A stretch of DNA of 64,000 nucleotides from Bacteroidota bacterium (GCA_023417065.1 JAEZGH010000134.1:100866-164865); one strand, 5' to 3'; counted from the first letter of the stretch, positions 1 to 9,159 are shown. Translations and numbers: made by a program. Notes: generated from the sequence alone by a model not told the origin.

Positions 1-303
1 GTCTTCGCCGTTGCCATCATAAATGACGGCCTGGTATACATCCTCATTAAGTTGCGAGACATAATGATGGGCCTCCATCTGCGCGCCGATATTGCCGTTG
101 TAGAAATGAAAGCCGTCGAGGTAAGCATTGATCTTTTTTAGCGGTGGGGCACTTTGAATCAGGTCAGCGCCCGCATCCAGCACCTTGCTTTTTGCTGACT
201 TGTCAGCACCGGGGGCATCGACGTTCGATTCCGTATTATTCCCTCCGCAACCCAGCATCATTGACAGGCATATCGCGACGAAGAGGTTTTTGTGATGATT
301 CAT
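1..303 (-). CDS. DUF1264 / oil-body-associated-protein-like lipoprotein (partial, N-terminal part)
   Basis: Only the first 101 codons are inside the window; the gene runs off the left edge. The ATG at 303 opens a lipoprotein signal ending in a lipobox (MMLGC, Cys19), so the mature protein should be lipid-anchored. After an Asn/Ala/Lys-rich linker come LDGFHFYNGNIGAQMEAHHY and LNEDVYQAVIYDGN. These resemble the conserved His-rich core of the DUF1264 family, called OBAP in plants, where the usual pattern is 'hFY..d...qvEaHHyc..l.eD..QC.iYds'. The family has no firmly established biochemical role. Other bacterial members are also predicted to be exported. It is divergent from the CHAT gene, and the two share the roughly 100-bp region at 304-410. 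Family assignment is by resemblance; function is unknown. Confidence 0.7.
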   Translation of the reverse strand, partial: MNHHKNLFVAICLSMMLGCGGNNTESNVDAPGADKSAKSKVLDAGADLIQSAPPLKKINAYLDGFHFYNGNIGAQMEAHHYVSQLNEDVYQAVIYDGNGED

Positions 304-410
304 GACAGAAGGATTTAGCTTATATAAAAAGAGACGCCATGAAAGTCTGAGGGCGTGTGGCCATACCGGGAGACTTGAAAATTCTGCCGCGTTTCTTTAT
401 GTTTGAAGAT

Positions 411-3400
411 ATGCCCCTAACCTTCAAGAGATCCATATCCGTGTGGAGTGTGGTGATATTTCTTCTGTTTTATCTCGCTCCAGGTGCCATTCAAGCTCAG
501 AAATCAGTTGGTTACAAGCTAAACCGGGGTTACGATGCCAATTCGGACCATCCTCATCATGTTGGTTTAAAAGGTGAGAGGTTTACACTTAACTGGAGCA
601 TTGTTCCCGATGAAATGCCTCCGGATAATTCCCTTTCCGGCAAAATGAAAGTTTACCTGTCGGCGGACTCCATCCTGTCGCCCGAGGATGAGATGATTCT
701 TTCCAGAGACGTTGACGTGGAGTTCTACACGTATCGGACCGACGAATTGCCGACGCTTCAGGGTGGTTATCATTACCTTATTCAGACCTTTACGACCGAT
801 TTGCCTGGTTTCAGGACGACATGTGATCCACTGGTTACCTCAGTGGTTGTCGTGGACTTTACCATGACGCTGAAAGATGTGTTTATCAGCCATTTCAGAA
901 CCTCGGAGTACGACCACAGCACACGGGTGGACATTAAGATAGAGATGACCACACCCTGTTGCACAAGTGAAATAGGAGACCTTAATGGCTATCTGAAGAT
1001 TTTTCTCAGTGAAGATGAAATGCTTGATGACGCTGACATTGCACTGTCGACATTTTACCCCGATGAGTCTTTGAGCAACGGTGTTAATATACTGCGATTC
1101 GAGGACGACTTGTTCATCGTTCCGGAGTTTGACGACTATAAAAATGTAGTTGTCTCGTTTGAAGAAGGCTATTTCGCCAATGCATTTCAATCCAAAATAG
1201 AAAAGCGCTTTGTCGTACCGTTGAAGGTTGTTACGGATATCGCGCAGGTGAATGAACATCGACGAAAAGATCATCCGTATCTGACTTATGGATCATTTGA
1301 TATCAACGCCCAGGACCTCGAAGGGATGGATCTGAAGCCATTGATGAATCAGGCGGGAGAATTCTATGCGAAAGTCAACGAGGCGATTACCGCTGCAAAA
1401 ACCAATGACTATGCGGGCTTCTTCGCTGCAGCAGATACGGCCTTCGCGATGGCTGGTCGAAATGCAGTGAGCTCTTTGTTATATGTTCATCCAAATACAA
1501 TTTCTTCTCTTTACGCGCTTTTTATCGACATCGCGGAAAAGGATTCGATTGAGAACGAATTTTCAGATCCAGGAAATACTGGTTTCCGGCTGGGGGAAGC
1601 CATGAATATGGCTGCGTTGATGGATAGCGCATATACCCGGTTACGCCGTAGTATTTTCCCGAACGATCTCGAGATTGAAAATGCTGTTGAGAGGGCGGGA
1701 TATTTTGACGCAGAAGGTGAAGATCCGTTCATGCATCCTGCTATCCGGACTCCAATTCTTTGGCGCGAGGTGTCAACGCCTGCCGTTGCGCATTTTCTCC
1801 GGATCACGGAATATGAAGAAGCAGATCAGATTATTCATGCAGTCAGGGAAATTTATGATGAGGTGCTCAAAATTGGATCAGCTGCAGCGCCGCTTATTTC
1901 CAGGTATCCACGGGCTTCATATCTCACGGATGCGCTGATCTACGATAGCGACGTATGGGAATTTTACGTAAACGCAATGCGGTTCTATGGCATTATTGGT
2001 GACTACGAAGCCGGAATGTCGGTTTATCGGTTTCTGCAGGACTTGTCATATACTCAGGATGAAATATTTCTTACGGAGTTTCGCGCGGTATCGGCTGAAT
2101 TTTTTGAAACCTTCCACGAGTTTGAAAAAGCCGACTCACTCTACCAGGCTCTTGATGCGTTCCACCTTAGACGAGCCAGGGAATTCAATAGCGCCGTAGA
2201 AGTTTGTCATGCCTTCAACAGCGCGGCCTTGCAGCAACGTCTAAATCCAACTCAGGAAAGGGATGCTATTGGAAGAGAATACGAGGCCCGGGTAGCGGCG
2301 GCAGGAGACTCCGACTCGTGGTTTGCACTCGATGAACTTTTGAATAATAAATTAACGTCGTTCAAGCACGGCATTTTCTCTCTGCCAGCATACGATCGAC
2401 ACTACCTGTCGCAGATTCAGATGCTGGAAATGCAAAATCAATTCTTCGCAGCATCTGAACTCAAAAAGGACCTTGCGTTTTTTCTTGGAAGAGACAGGCG
2501 ATATGATGATGCGTTCGCTGTTTATGAGTCACTGTTTCCAATTGAAAATTTTAAGCTAACTGCATTCCGGGGATCATTTAATGAAGAAGCCCAGTTGTTT
2601 AATACGGCGAAACATCTCGACATGTTTTCACGATACGTAAACCTCTTGACGGAAATGCCGGATACTATTGCTGCAGAGATACGGGACGCTGCTGTCATGA
2701 GGGGATTTGAGCAAATGCTGTTTTATCACTCTTTCATACTGCGGGGAAATTTCCGGATGCTGTACAATGTGCGGGAGTCGAACGACCCGGCGATCCTCGC
2801 GAAGTTTGAAATCTGGAAGGCTTACCGGCAATTGCTCAATCAGGTTTATGTATCTGACGAAGTTAATCAGGAGGATGTCGGGAAGGTCAAAGCTGAATTA
2901 GTCAACACGGAGAAGGAACTACAACGCATGTCACGCGACTCGCTGTACTTTCTGGAAGGCGCTCCTGCTGACTTTAAGGCTATCAAATCCCAACTCAAGC
3001 CTGGCGAAGCAGCGATTGAAATTATGCGTGTTTCTGTGAATCACGAGCGTTACTATGGCGAAGGCATACGGTATGTGGCGTTCCTCGTAACAGCGGATGC
3101 CGATAAGCCGCAGCTCGTCTCGCTGGAAACGCCCGGAGACTTGCTGGAGGGTAGGTTCTTCAACTATTATCGTTCCGCGATACGCGGCAAGTTCGCGGAT
3201 ACGATATCCTACAAAAGGTTCTTTGAACCAGTATTGCGAAGCATTGGTCCGGGAGTAAAGAAGGTTTGGTTTGCGCCAGATGGCGTATTCAACCTTATCA
3301 ATCCAGCGACGATATACAATCCTGCTTCGGGCAGATACCTGAGCGAGGATATTGCGTTTGCGCAGGTTAGCAGTATCGCCTACGTTGGAGAAGCGGAAGA

Positions 3401-4133
3401 TCTGCAAATGAAAGACGGTGTTTTTTACGGGAACCCGAATTTTATCAGGGAGACAAAGTCAGAGGATTCAAGAACGTCTGAGGTCTCAGGTCGTTTTGCT
3501 GTTCTTGCCAATCCAGTCGCCGAGCTTCCGGGAACACGTGCAGAAGTGGAGAGTATAGGGAAACTGTTGAAGAGCAAAGGTGTAGCGGCAAAGACATACC
3601 TGGGTTCCAACGTTACCAAGAAGAATATTTATGCGTCCAGGAAGACGGATATTCTTCATTTCGCCACACACGGTTATTGGCTTGATGAGAAATCGTCGAA
3701 GAAGACTTATACTCCTTACGCGAGTCTCTCTCATTCGGCGCTGCTGCTGACAGGAGCACAATTGAAAGACAAAAATGGCTATCGCCTTCGTCGCGATGGC
3801 ATTCTCACAGCTGCAGAAATTCAGAATATGGATCTGTTCGGAACCAGGCTTGTGGTTTTGTCGGCGTGCGAGACGGGGTTAGGTGAGGTGGTTCCGGGTG
3901 AAGGAATATATGGTTTAAAGCGTGCTTTTCAGCGCGCAGGGGTGAAGTATCTCGTATCGTCACTTTGGAAGGTTGACGACAAGGCAACGCAGAAGTTCAT
4001 GCAGCATTTTTACGGGTTTCTTATTCAGGACAAGGAAGTGAGTTCGGCTTTTGAACGTGCTGTGAAAATGCTCAGAACGGAATATCCCGAGCCGTATTAC
4101 TGGGGCGCATTTGCGTTGACGCAGTTTTATTGA
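411..4133 (+). CDS. Exported CHAT-domain (caspase-like) protein with N-terminal Ig/CARDB-like repeats
   Basis: The open frame begins at a GTG at 357, but a clean signal peptide (TFKRS, a long hydrophobic stretch, then IQAQ) starts at the ATG at 411; the ATG at 399 is also possible. From 411 the protein is 1240 residues. The first ~260 mature residues hold two related segments (KVYLSADSILSPEDEMIL and LKIFLSEDEMLDDADIAL) that look like CARDB-type Ig repeats. A long helical, TPR-like middle follows. The last ~300 residues are a CHAT domain with the catalytic His in HFATHG (His1087) and Cys in LSACETG (Cys1153). The family end, YYWGAFALTQFY, is also present. CHAT proteases are usually cytoplasmic and paired with a partner. 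This one appears exported, and no obvious partner lies beside it. Substrate unknown. Confidence 0.85.
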   Translation: MPLTFKRSISVWSVVIFLLFYLAPGAIQAQKSVGYKLNRGYDANSDHPHHVGLKGERFTLNWSIVPDEMPPDNSLSGKMKVYLSADSILSPEDEMILSRDVDVEFYTYRTDELPTLQGGYHYLIQTFTTDLPGFRTTCDPLVTSVVVVDFTMTLKDVFISHFRTSEYDHSTRVDIKIEMTTPCCTSEIGDLNGYLKIFLSEDEMLDDADIALSTFYPDESLSNGVNILRFEDDLFIVPEFDDYKNVVVSFEEGYFANAFQSKIEKRFVVPLKVVTDIAQVNEHRRKDHPYLTYGSFDINAQDLEGMDLKPLMNQAGEFYAKVNEAITAAKTNDYAGFFAAADTAFAMAGRNAVSSLLYVHPNTISSLYALFIDIAEKDSIENEFSDPGNTGFRLGEAMNMAALMDSAYTRLRRSIFPNDLEIENAVERAGYFDAEGEDPFMHPAIRTPILWREVSTPAVAHFLRITEYEEADQIIHAVREIYDEVLKIGSAAAPLISRYPRASYLTDALIYDSDVWEFYVNAMRFYGIIGDYEAGMSVYRFLQDLSYTQDEIFLTEFRAVSAEFFETFHEFEKADSLYQALDAFHLRRAREFNSAVEVCHAFNSAALQQRLNPTQERDAIGREYEARVAAAGDSDSWFALDELLNNKLTSFKHGIFSLPAYDRHYLSQIQMLEMQNQFFAASELKKDLAFFLGRDRRYDDAFAVYESLFPIENFKLTAFRGSFNEEAQLFNTAKHLDMFSRYVNLLTEMPDTIAAEIRDAAVMRGFEQMLFYHSFILRGNFRMLYNVRESNDPAILAKFEIWKAYRQLLNQVYVSDEVNQEDVGKVKAELVNTEKELQRMSRDSLYFLEGAPADFKAIKSQLKPGEAAIEIMRVSVNHERYYGEGIRYVAFLVTADADKPQLVSLETPGDLLEGRFFNYYRSAIRGKFADTISYKRFFEPVLRSIGPGVKKVWFAPDGVFNLINPATIYNPASGRYLSEDIAFAQVSSIAYVGEAEDLQMKDGVFYGNPNFIRETKSEDSRTSEVSGRFAVLANPVAELPGTRAEVESIGKLLKSKGVAAKTYLGSNVTKKNIYASRKTDILHFATHGYWLDEKSSKKTYTPYASLSHSALLLTGAQLKDKNGYRLRRDGILTAAEIQNMDLFGTRLVVLSACETGLGEVVPGEGIYGLKRAFQRAGVKYLVSSLWKVDDKATQKFMQHFYGFLIQDKEVSSAFERAVKMLRTEYPEPYYWGAFALTQFY

Positions 4134-4245
4134 TTGACAACAGCTCCTTTTTCTGGAATTATCTTCAGCAGATAACCAATCCGGCGGTTCCGTTTTGGTA
4201 TATGTTTTTTACCATGGGCGTTGAACATCAATAAATTGTTCAGTT

Positions 4246-4827
4246 ATGGAAAAGCATTTACACACTTCAAAGGGATCAGCGTGGATAATGGTGCTGTCTT
4301 TCGCTTTATTAACCGGCTGTTCTGGCAATCTCACCTATCAAGCTGCTATGGACAAAAACCGGAAGAGCATTTCAGATCTTTCGCGACTGCAGGATGCCAA
4401 CTTTCTTACAGAGGCCGCCAGTTTTAACCTATTCAAGAAACAAGTAGCCGACCTTGGCGTCGAACGCGGTTATAGTTCGGCCCTTGTTGATCTGGCACGC
4501 GCTAAGGTTAAGGAGTACAATGCTACGGGCCGTGAAATTACTAAGCTGGCAAAGAAGAAGAAATTCAAGATTCCTGCAGAAATGAAGAGGGAGCATCAGG
4601 CATTGGTGGATCAGCTTTCGTCATCTGCAAAAGCTGAGTTTGATTCTGAATTCATCAAGGTGCTTCAGGATCTGAACAGGGAACAAACAGCGATATATGA
4701 AGAAAATTCCTCAGGAGCCGAAGATGCCGATGTACGTGCTTTTGCGGCCCGCAACCTTGGGGCGCTTCGCCGTAACGCGGATGAGTTTGCGAAGGTTGAT
4801 GATCAACTAATGCATTTGCATCGTTAA
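4246..4827 (+). CDS. DUF4142 lipoprotein
   Basis: A 193-residue protein with an N-terminal hydrophobic stretch and lipobox (LLTGC, about residue 25), so probably lipid-anchored in the envelope. The rest is almost all helical. It carries the DUF4142 pattern: FLTEAASFNLFKKQVADLG, then a basic KKKKFKIPAEM segment, EHQALVDQLSS, FDSEFIKVL and a final DADVRAFAARNLGALRRN. Family members are predicted four-helix, ferritin-like envelope proteins of unknown biochemical role. They are often found beside stress or signalling genes. Here the gene sits between the CHAT gene and a convergent histidine kinase. No functional link is visible from the sequence. Confidence 0.8.
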   Translation: MEKHLHTSKGSAWIMVLSFALLTGCSGNLTYQAAMDKNRKSISDLSRLQDANFLTEAASFNLFKKQVADLGVERGYSSALVDLARAKVKEYNATGREITKLAKKKKFKIPAEMKREHQALVDQLSSSAKAEFDSEFIKVLQDLNREQTAIYEENSSGAEDADVRAFAARNLGALRRNADEFAKVDDQLMHLHR

Positions 4828-4848
4828 TATATCGCGACTGCTGGAGCC

Positions 4849-6483
4849 TTACAGCAACGTTCGTTCCTGGACGACAGGTAGACGTACCGTGAACGTGGCT
4901 CCCTGATCGACAGCAGCGCCCGCAGTAATAGTCCCGCCGTGACGATCAACGATCTTTTTGCATAACGATAAGCCCAGGCCGGTGCCTTCATACACATCTT
5001 TGGAGTGAAGCCTCGCGAATGTAATAAAGATCCTGTGTGCGTACGCCGGATCGAATCCTACGCCATTGTCCTTAACGTTTATGACGACGTATTCGCTGCC
5101 GTGCGATTGTTCCATTGTTCCTGTAACACTGACTACGGGCTGAACCCCGGGGCGAGAGAATTTCAGGGCATTATTTATCAGATTGAAGAACAACTGAAAT
5201 ATTAACAGCGGTGCCCCTTCGAACACCGGGAACTCCTTATCATAAGTGAGTATCGCTTTTTTGTCCTGAATAAGTACCTCGAAGTCCGTCTCGATTGCCT
5301 GAAGGATTTCAGTCAGGTATATTTTTTCCGTACTTTGTCCATAAGAATCGAGCGACGAATAGCGTAGCACACCATCAATCATACTTACCATCCGCTGACT
5401 AGCATGCTGGATTTTGTTAAGAAATCCGGTTCCGCGTTCAGAAAGACTCGATGAAGTATCTCTGCGTAACAGGTCGGCGAACGTCTGGATTTTCCTCACA
5501 GGCTCCTTCAGATCGTGACTGGCTACGTGCGCAAATTGGAGGAGGTCTTCATTCGACTTCTGCAACGCCAGGTTAACAGCATTCAGGTCTTTGGTTCTTT
5601 CGTCTACGCGATCTTCAAGTTCGGCCATTACACGCCTCCGGAGATCATCGTCCTGCTTGCGTTTTGTTATATCGGTAAAAAGTAAGGCGACTTTCGAAGG
5701 TTTTCTCCCCACGGCGAATGCAAAAACTTCAAACCATCTGCCCATTGCCTCTGAGCCTTCAATAAATTTTACCGACTCGCCGGTCAATGCGACTTGTCCG
5801 TATATGCGCGTCCAATGATCTTCGAGATTTGGGACGAGCTCACGAGCGGTCTTACCAATCGCATTGATCAATCCAGTCTGTTGCTCGAATACGCGGTTTG
5901 TTTCCAGGAACCGATAGTCAATTGGGTTTTCTTGTTCATCGAAAAGCATCTCCAGGATACAGAAACCCTGATCGACAGAGTTGAAAAGTGTTTGGTACTT
6001 GGTTTCACTCTCTTCTATCCGGAGTCGGTTTTGCACTTGTTCCGTCACATCGATCACATGGACAAATATCCCGTCGGTGACTCCTTTCTCGCTGACAATA
6101 GGTTGGTATATGAAATTCAGATAAAGCTCGGAGGTTTCGCCGTCACGGTCGATACGCAAGGGCTGTTCATAGCCCTGGTAAACTTTCCCGGAGGTGTATA
6201 CCTGGTCAAGCAGCTCGAAGAAGCCCTGTCCTTCCACGTCACTTAGCGCCTCGCGAACAGGCTTGCCGATGATGTCGCGGGTAGCGCCAACGAGCTTCAT
6301 ATATCCAGGGTTGGCAATCTCGAATATATGTGTCGGCCCGCGGAGTACGGCAATCATCGCCGGTGCCTGCATAAACAAACTGTAAAGGCGATCGGTCCAC
6401 GCCAAACGGTTTGACTCGTTACCATCTTCCATCCTGGCTGGGGAATTCAATTCCTCACGTGTTGACTTAGTCGTTCTTTTCAT
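4849..6483 (-). CDS. PAS-domain sensor histidine kinase (no membrane segment)
   Basis: The frame opens at 6552, but MKRTTKSTREEL at 6483 is a more natural start and gives 544 residues. Two PAS domains come first: about residues 30-150, with a LYSLFMQAPAMIAVLRG start typical of Bacteroidota PAS kinases, and about 165-285. A coiled-coil stretch leads into HisKA, with the phosphoacceptor in HVASHDLKEPVRK (His323). The HATPase domain follows, with N-box NLINNALKFS and G-boxes VKDNGVGFD and GTGLGLSLC. There is no transmembrane segment or receiver domain, so it should be a cytoplasmic kinase that senses through PAS, and it needs a separate response regulator. None lies next to it, so it is an orphan. 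Its 3' end faces the DUF4142 gene with a 21-bp gap. Confidence 0.93.
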   Translation of the reverse strand: MKRTTKSTREELNSPARMEDGNESNRLAWTDRLYSLFMQAPAMIAVLRGPTHIFEIANPGYMKLVGATRDIIGKPVREALSDVEGQGFFELLDQVYTSGKVYQGYEQPLRIDRDGETSELYLNFIYQPIVSEKGVTDGIFVHVIDVTEQVQNRLRIEESETKYQTLFNSVDQGFCILEMLFDEQENPIDYRFLETNRVFEQQTGLINAIGKTARELVPNLEDHWTRIYGQVALTGESVKFIEGSEAMGRWFEVFAFAVGRKPSKVALLFTDITKRKQDDDLRRRVMAELEDRVDERTKDLNAVNLALQKSNEDLLQFAHVASHDLKEPVRKIQTFADLLRRDTSSSLSERGTGFLNKIQHASQRMVSMIDGVLRYSSLDSYGQSTEKIYLTEILQAIETDFEVLIQDKKAILTYDKEFPVFEGAPLLIFQLFFNLINNALKFSRPGVQPVVSVTGTMEQSHGSEYVVINVKDNGVGFDPAYAHRIFITFARLHSKDVYEGTGLGLSLCKKIVDRHGGTITAGAAVDQGATFTVRLPVVQERTLL

Positions 6484-6714
6484 TTCCAAAGTATGCCCTG
6501 ATGATGCAACGAAAAATATTATACCTCCATTTTTGCAGGTCGATGCGCTCATTATGTGTGCCAGCGGAAAAATTGATTTGTTTAACGCGACCTTTCAAAT
6601 TGTCGTGGTATCGACTTAATTTTCAGTGCTCGTTAAACGAAACTTTGGTAATCAATTCGATTCGCATGAAGATAGTGAATCTACGTCGATCATCGTTATC
6701 CTGATGGCGCTGAC

Positions 6715-7491
6715 TTACAGGTAGACCTGAAGTTGGACATTCCACTCACCTTTACGGTCTGCAATCGTACAGGTTTCCTGCCATAGATCGGACGGGATGA
6801 ATATTGTATGGAGACCTTCGCATGATGTCCGTCCAGATAAATATTGAATCAGTAAGTTCCGGCTTCACGGAGATAGTCGAGTTGATTCCATGCTACTGCT
6901 GCGGCTGGTTGAATTCGGAGTCGGCTGTCCCGAAGCCTCGGAAGGAGCAATCCACCCTGTGCGTAAATGATCTACGCCAGTGCCGGGCAATACGGGCGCA
7001 TTCCCGGACTTTCAAATACGGGCCTGGAAGTCAACGAAGGATCGTGTACGCCTGGATTACAAATCCCCGTTGTTCGTATATAATCGGACCGAAGTCAAAG
7101 TGGTAGTACACGGCATATAGCGTCAGCGCCATGTTCGTATTGGCTATCGGGAGGTCAGCAAACATGTCGGTTCCCATCAGATGGATATCAAGACGAGTTA
7201 TTTGTCCGGTACCTCCTGAACTTCTGGTAGGTAAGAGCCCAGCTGGCGACCAAACTGATCAGATATGTCTATTGTAGGCTAGTTGAAAACAGGGACATCT
7301 GCCATCAGCATACTTCCTAAGGTCAGTCGGGAGATTCCATTCCAGTAGTGTAGTCCAAGATTCATCCTACGATTGCCATGACGATCACCATGGAATACGA
7401 CTGCAACGAAATTCAACAGATGATTAGGATTTGTGAAGCGCGAACCGTTGTCATTGACGTGATGGGGGTAACCGGTATTGGGGTTCGTTCA
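6715..7491 (-). pseudogene. Decayed outer-membrane porin (phosphate-selective-porin-like), truncated and frameshifted
   Basis: There is no intact gene here, but minus-strand translations give successive porin-like pieces in changing frames. One 68-codon open stretch begins NPNTGYPHHVNDNGSRF and ends in a stop near 7285. Next come DMFADLPIANTNMALTLYAV and HFDFGP, then IIYAQGGLLLP. A TGA at 6849-6851 precedes FNIYLDGHHAKVSIQYSSRP, and after a one-base shift near 6750-6755 the closing GEWNVQLQVYL ends at the TAA at 6715-6717. The order and wording match the last third of Bacteroidota phosphate-selective-type porins, in which '.YAQ.G.L', 'N(Y/W)..(D/N)GH.aK.sl.Y..RP' and a final hydrophobic strand are usual. 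The 5' part is missing. The remnant starts directly at the end of the nucleoside hydrolase gene. Confidence 0.75.
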
Positions 7492-7493
7492 GG

Positions 7494-8504
7494 TTAGTGT
7501 GATCTGATCAGTTCAGGATTTCGCATGACGGAGTAGAAGTCGGTCATAATTTTCTCCTTATCAAAGTCTTCCCACAGGATCACTTTTCGTGAGTTGGCTG
7601 GCCTGTCGACCCATTGGTTGTCGACCAGTATAGGTGCCGGCAGTTCCTGTTGTTTACCCCATTCCGGATTCTTAAGGATTGCGACGGCAACCATGTCGAA
7701 CAATGCCCGCGACTGGGTTGAATCGGAGTAATGGATGTGTTTGAACAGGTCGACGGAATAATCGCCAAAAGTGGAGAACTTTCCCCCGTGGCGGCCCTCA
7801 ACGGGTTTATCGATACGGGGTCCAAGACCGGGCATGATTTGTTCGATTTCTGCCTTCGTTGCAGTTACTTCAGCAGTACCGCCGGATTTACCCCAACGTA
7901 CCGTTACAATTTCAAAAGGTACGCGTTGATTTAGAAGGTAGTTCATCGCCACCGTATCGTTGTCCTGGTTGTACTCACCTGGATCAGGGTAGTTTGAGCC
8001 CAGCCAGACGAGGCGGATGTTGTCCTGGATAGACGGATCCTTTTCGATGGCAAGAGCGATATTGGTCAGTTTGCCGACCGCGAGAACAACGAGCTTTTGC
8101 TTTCGCTCTTTCTTGGATTCTTCTATAATGAAATCAACAGCTTCTGCGCCGTCGAAATTTGTTTTGTGCAGGTCGGCGCGGATTGCAGTAAAAGACTTGT
8201 CGGCCCCCTTGAATAACGGAATTGCCTTATGCGCCTTTGTGAGGTGCAGGATTCTCTCGGCTTCCTTGTATTGGCTATCTATGTTGCCACCGCTGTGAGT
8301 AGTGTTTACGGTAACCCCCTTCACGTTGAATAGATTGCTGTTGAACAGCAGGTATGCCATTGCGTGTTGATCATCGAGTTCGTTGTTGGCATCCGTATCA
8401 AAGATGATTGGCATCCGGTCATCTTCGACGTTCTCGCGTTTCACCGAGCACGAAGTAACGGTGATTAACGCGAGAAGAATAAGGGTGGTAGGGAGGTGGC
8501 TCAT
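7494..8504 (-). CDS. Nucleoside hydrolase (inosine-uridine type), lipoprotein
   Basis: A 336-residue protein with a lipoprotein signal (TVTSC, Cys19). The inosine/uridine-preferring nucleoside hydrolase fold follows. The calcium/ribose aspartate cluster reads FDTDANNELDDQHAMAY (Asp36, Asp38, Asp44, Asp45). This is a longer-spaced variant of the classic DTDPGxDD motif. VVLAVGKLTNIALAIEKDPS and VRLVWLGSNYPDPGEYN are also typical. The reaction would be hydrolysis of the N-glycosidic bond of ribonucleosides, giving ribose and base. The lipid anchor suggests it acts in the periplasm or at the cell surface as a nucleoside scavenger. A porin remnant lies immediately downstream on the same strand, which hints that an export/uptake operon existed before decay (inference). 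Substrate preference cannot be read from sequence. Confidence 0.88.
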   Translation of the reverse strand: MSHLPTTLILLALITVTSCSVKRENVEDDRMPIIFDTDANNELDDQHAMAYLLFNSNLFNVKGVTVNTTHSGGNIDSQYKEAERILHLTKAHKAIPLFKGADKSFTAIRADLHKTNFDGAEAVDFIIEESKKERKQKLVVLAVGKLTNIALAIEKDPSIQDNIRLVWLGSNYPDPGEYNQDNDTVAMNYLLNQRVPFEIVTVRWGKSGGTAEVTATKAEIEQIMPGLGPRIDKPVEGRHGGKFSTFGDYSVDLFKHIHYSDSTQSRALFDMVAVAILKNPEWGKQQELPAPILVDNQWVDRPANSRKVILWEDFDKEKIMTDFYSVMRNPELIRSH

Positions 8505-8565
8505 AGGGTATCAGTGACAGGTGACAGACACCTCAAGCTATGATTTTTTTTGCCGACTAAAAAGT

Positions 8566-9138
8566 TCAGGCAGCTTCCAGGGCGGGCACTGAAGCAGGCT
8601 GGGAGTTGTCCATCGCCTTCAGGAACAATTGGGCAAGAAGGTCAATTTCTGTTTCCGAGATCCTGCCTTCAGAACGGGCAATAATCTTAATGTTTTCGTG
8701 GAAAAGATTTGCGACGGTGGCAGCAGAAATAGTTTGAGTGATCGGCGCATAGGATTCGAAAAACCCGATGAGCGAAGTGAGCATTTGCTTTTCAAGACGT
8801 TTCACCTCGTCAACGTTGAATGGGAAGTTGGCGAAATGGTCGAGGAATGCAACAATATCGGGATTGCTGGTATAGTAGGTGATGAGTTCGCGCCAGAGTT
8901 TGAAGTAACGTTTACTGAAGGGTTCTTCCGTCCTGGTAGCAGCGTCAATTACTTTGTTGATGGACTCGAAAACCTGAACTCCTGCGAATGAGATGAGTTG
9001 CTCTCTGTTTTCAAACAGCGTCTCGACCACGGAGGCAGAAACGCGCGCGTGATATCCGACTTCAGCCATCGACAGGTAGCTGACTTTTCCTTCTTTGATT
9101 AGTTTGAGGGTAGCTTTGTAGATCGCTAGTTTTTCCAT
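8566..9138 (-). CDS. TetR/AcrR-like transcriptional regulator
   Basis: A 190-residue protein. Residues ~1-50 form a helix-turn-helix of TetR type (IYKATLKLIKEGKVSYLSMAEVGYHARVSASVVETLFENREQLISF). The spacing is typical: a recognition helix near 30-38 and then the 'LFENREQL' equivalent of the TetR 'yFxsKeeL'. The C-terminal part is helical (FAKRYFKLWRELITYYTSNPDIVAFLDHF-like) and matches TetR ligand-binding domains. The ligand and targets are unknown. The GNRA-loop hairpin only 7 nt upstream of its start codon (9146-9159) may influence its translation. The nearest downstream gene is the nucleoside hydrolase, 61 bp away on the same strand, so co-transcription is possible. Confidence 0.75.
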   Translation of the reverse strand: MEKLAIYKATLKLIKEGKVSYLSMAEVGYHARVSASVVETLFENREQLISFAGVQVFESINKVIDAATRTEEPFSKRYFKLWRELITYYTSNPDIVAFLDHFANFPFNVDEVKRLEKQMLTSLIGFFESYAPITQTISAATVANLFHENIKIIARSEGRISETEIDLLAQLFLKAMDNSQPASVPALEAA

Positions 9139-9145
9139 AAAAATC

Positions 9146-9159
9146 CGGCCTTTCGGCCG
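9146..9159 (-). promoter_or_regulatory. GC-rich GAAA-tetraloop hairpin in the 5' leader of the TetR-like gene
   Basis: Read on the minus strand, CGGCC-GAAA-GGCCG is a perfect five-pair GC stem closed by a GNRA loop. It ends seven bases before the ATG at 9138 and is followed by GATTTTT. It could mask the ribosome-entry region or stabilise the leader. The same palindrome followed by TTTT on the plus strand could also be a weak terminator for antisense transcripts. The structure is visible; the function is inference. Confidence 0.45.

Noticed and set aside
411..4827. CHAT gene plus DUF4142 gene as a two-gene defence or toxin system
   Set aside because: The genes are ~110 bp apart with separate signal sequences, DUF4142 proteins are common stand-alone lipoproteins, and no immunity- or sensor-type partner is visible.
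6804..7106. 100-codon plus-strand ORF in the kinase/hydrolase gap
   Set aside because: The opposite strand carries recognisable porin remnants, so the plus frame is an antisense shadow of a pseudogene.
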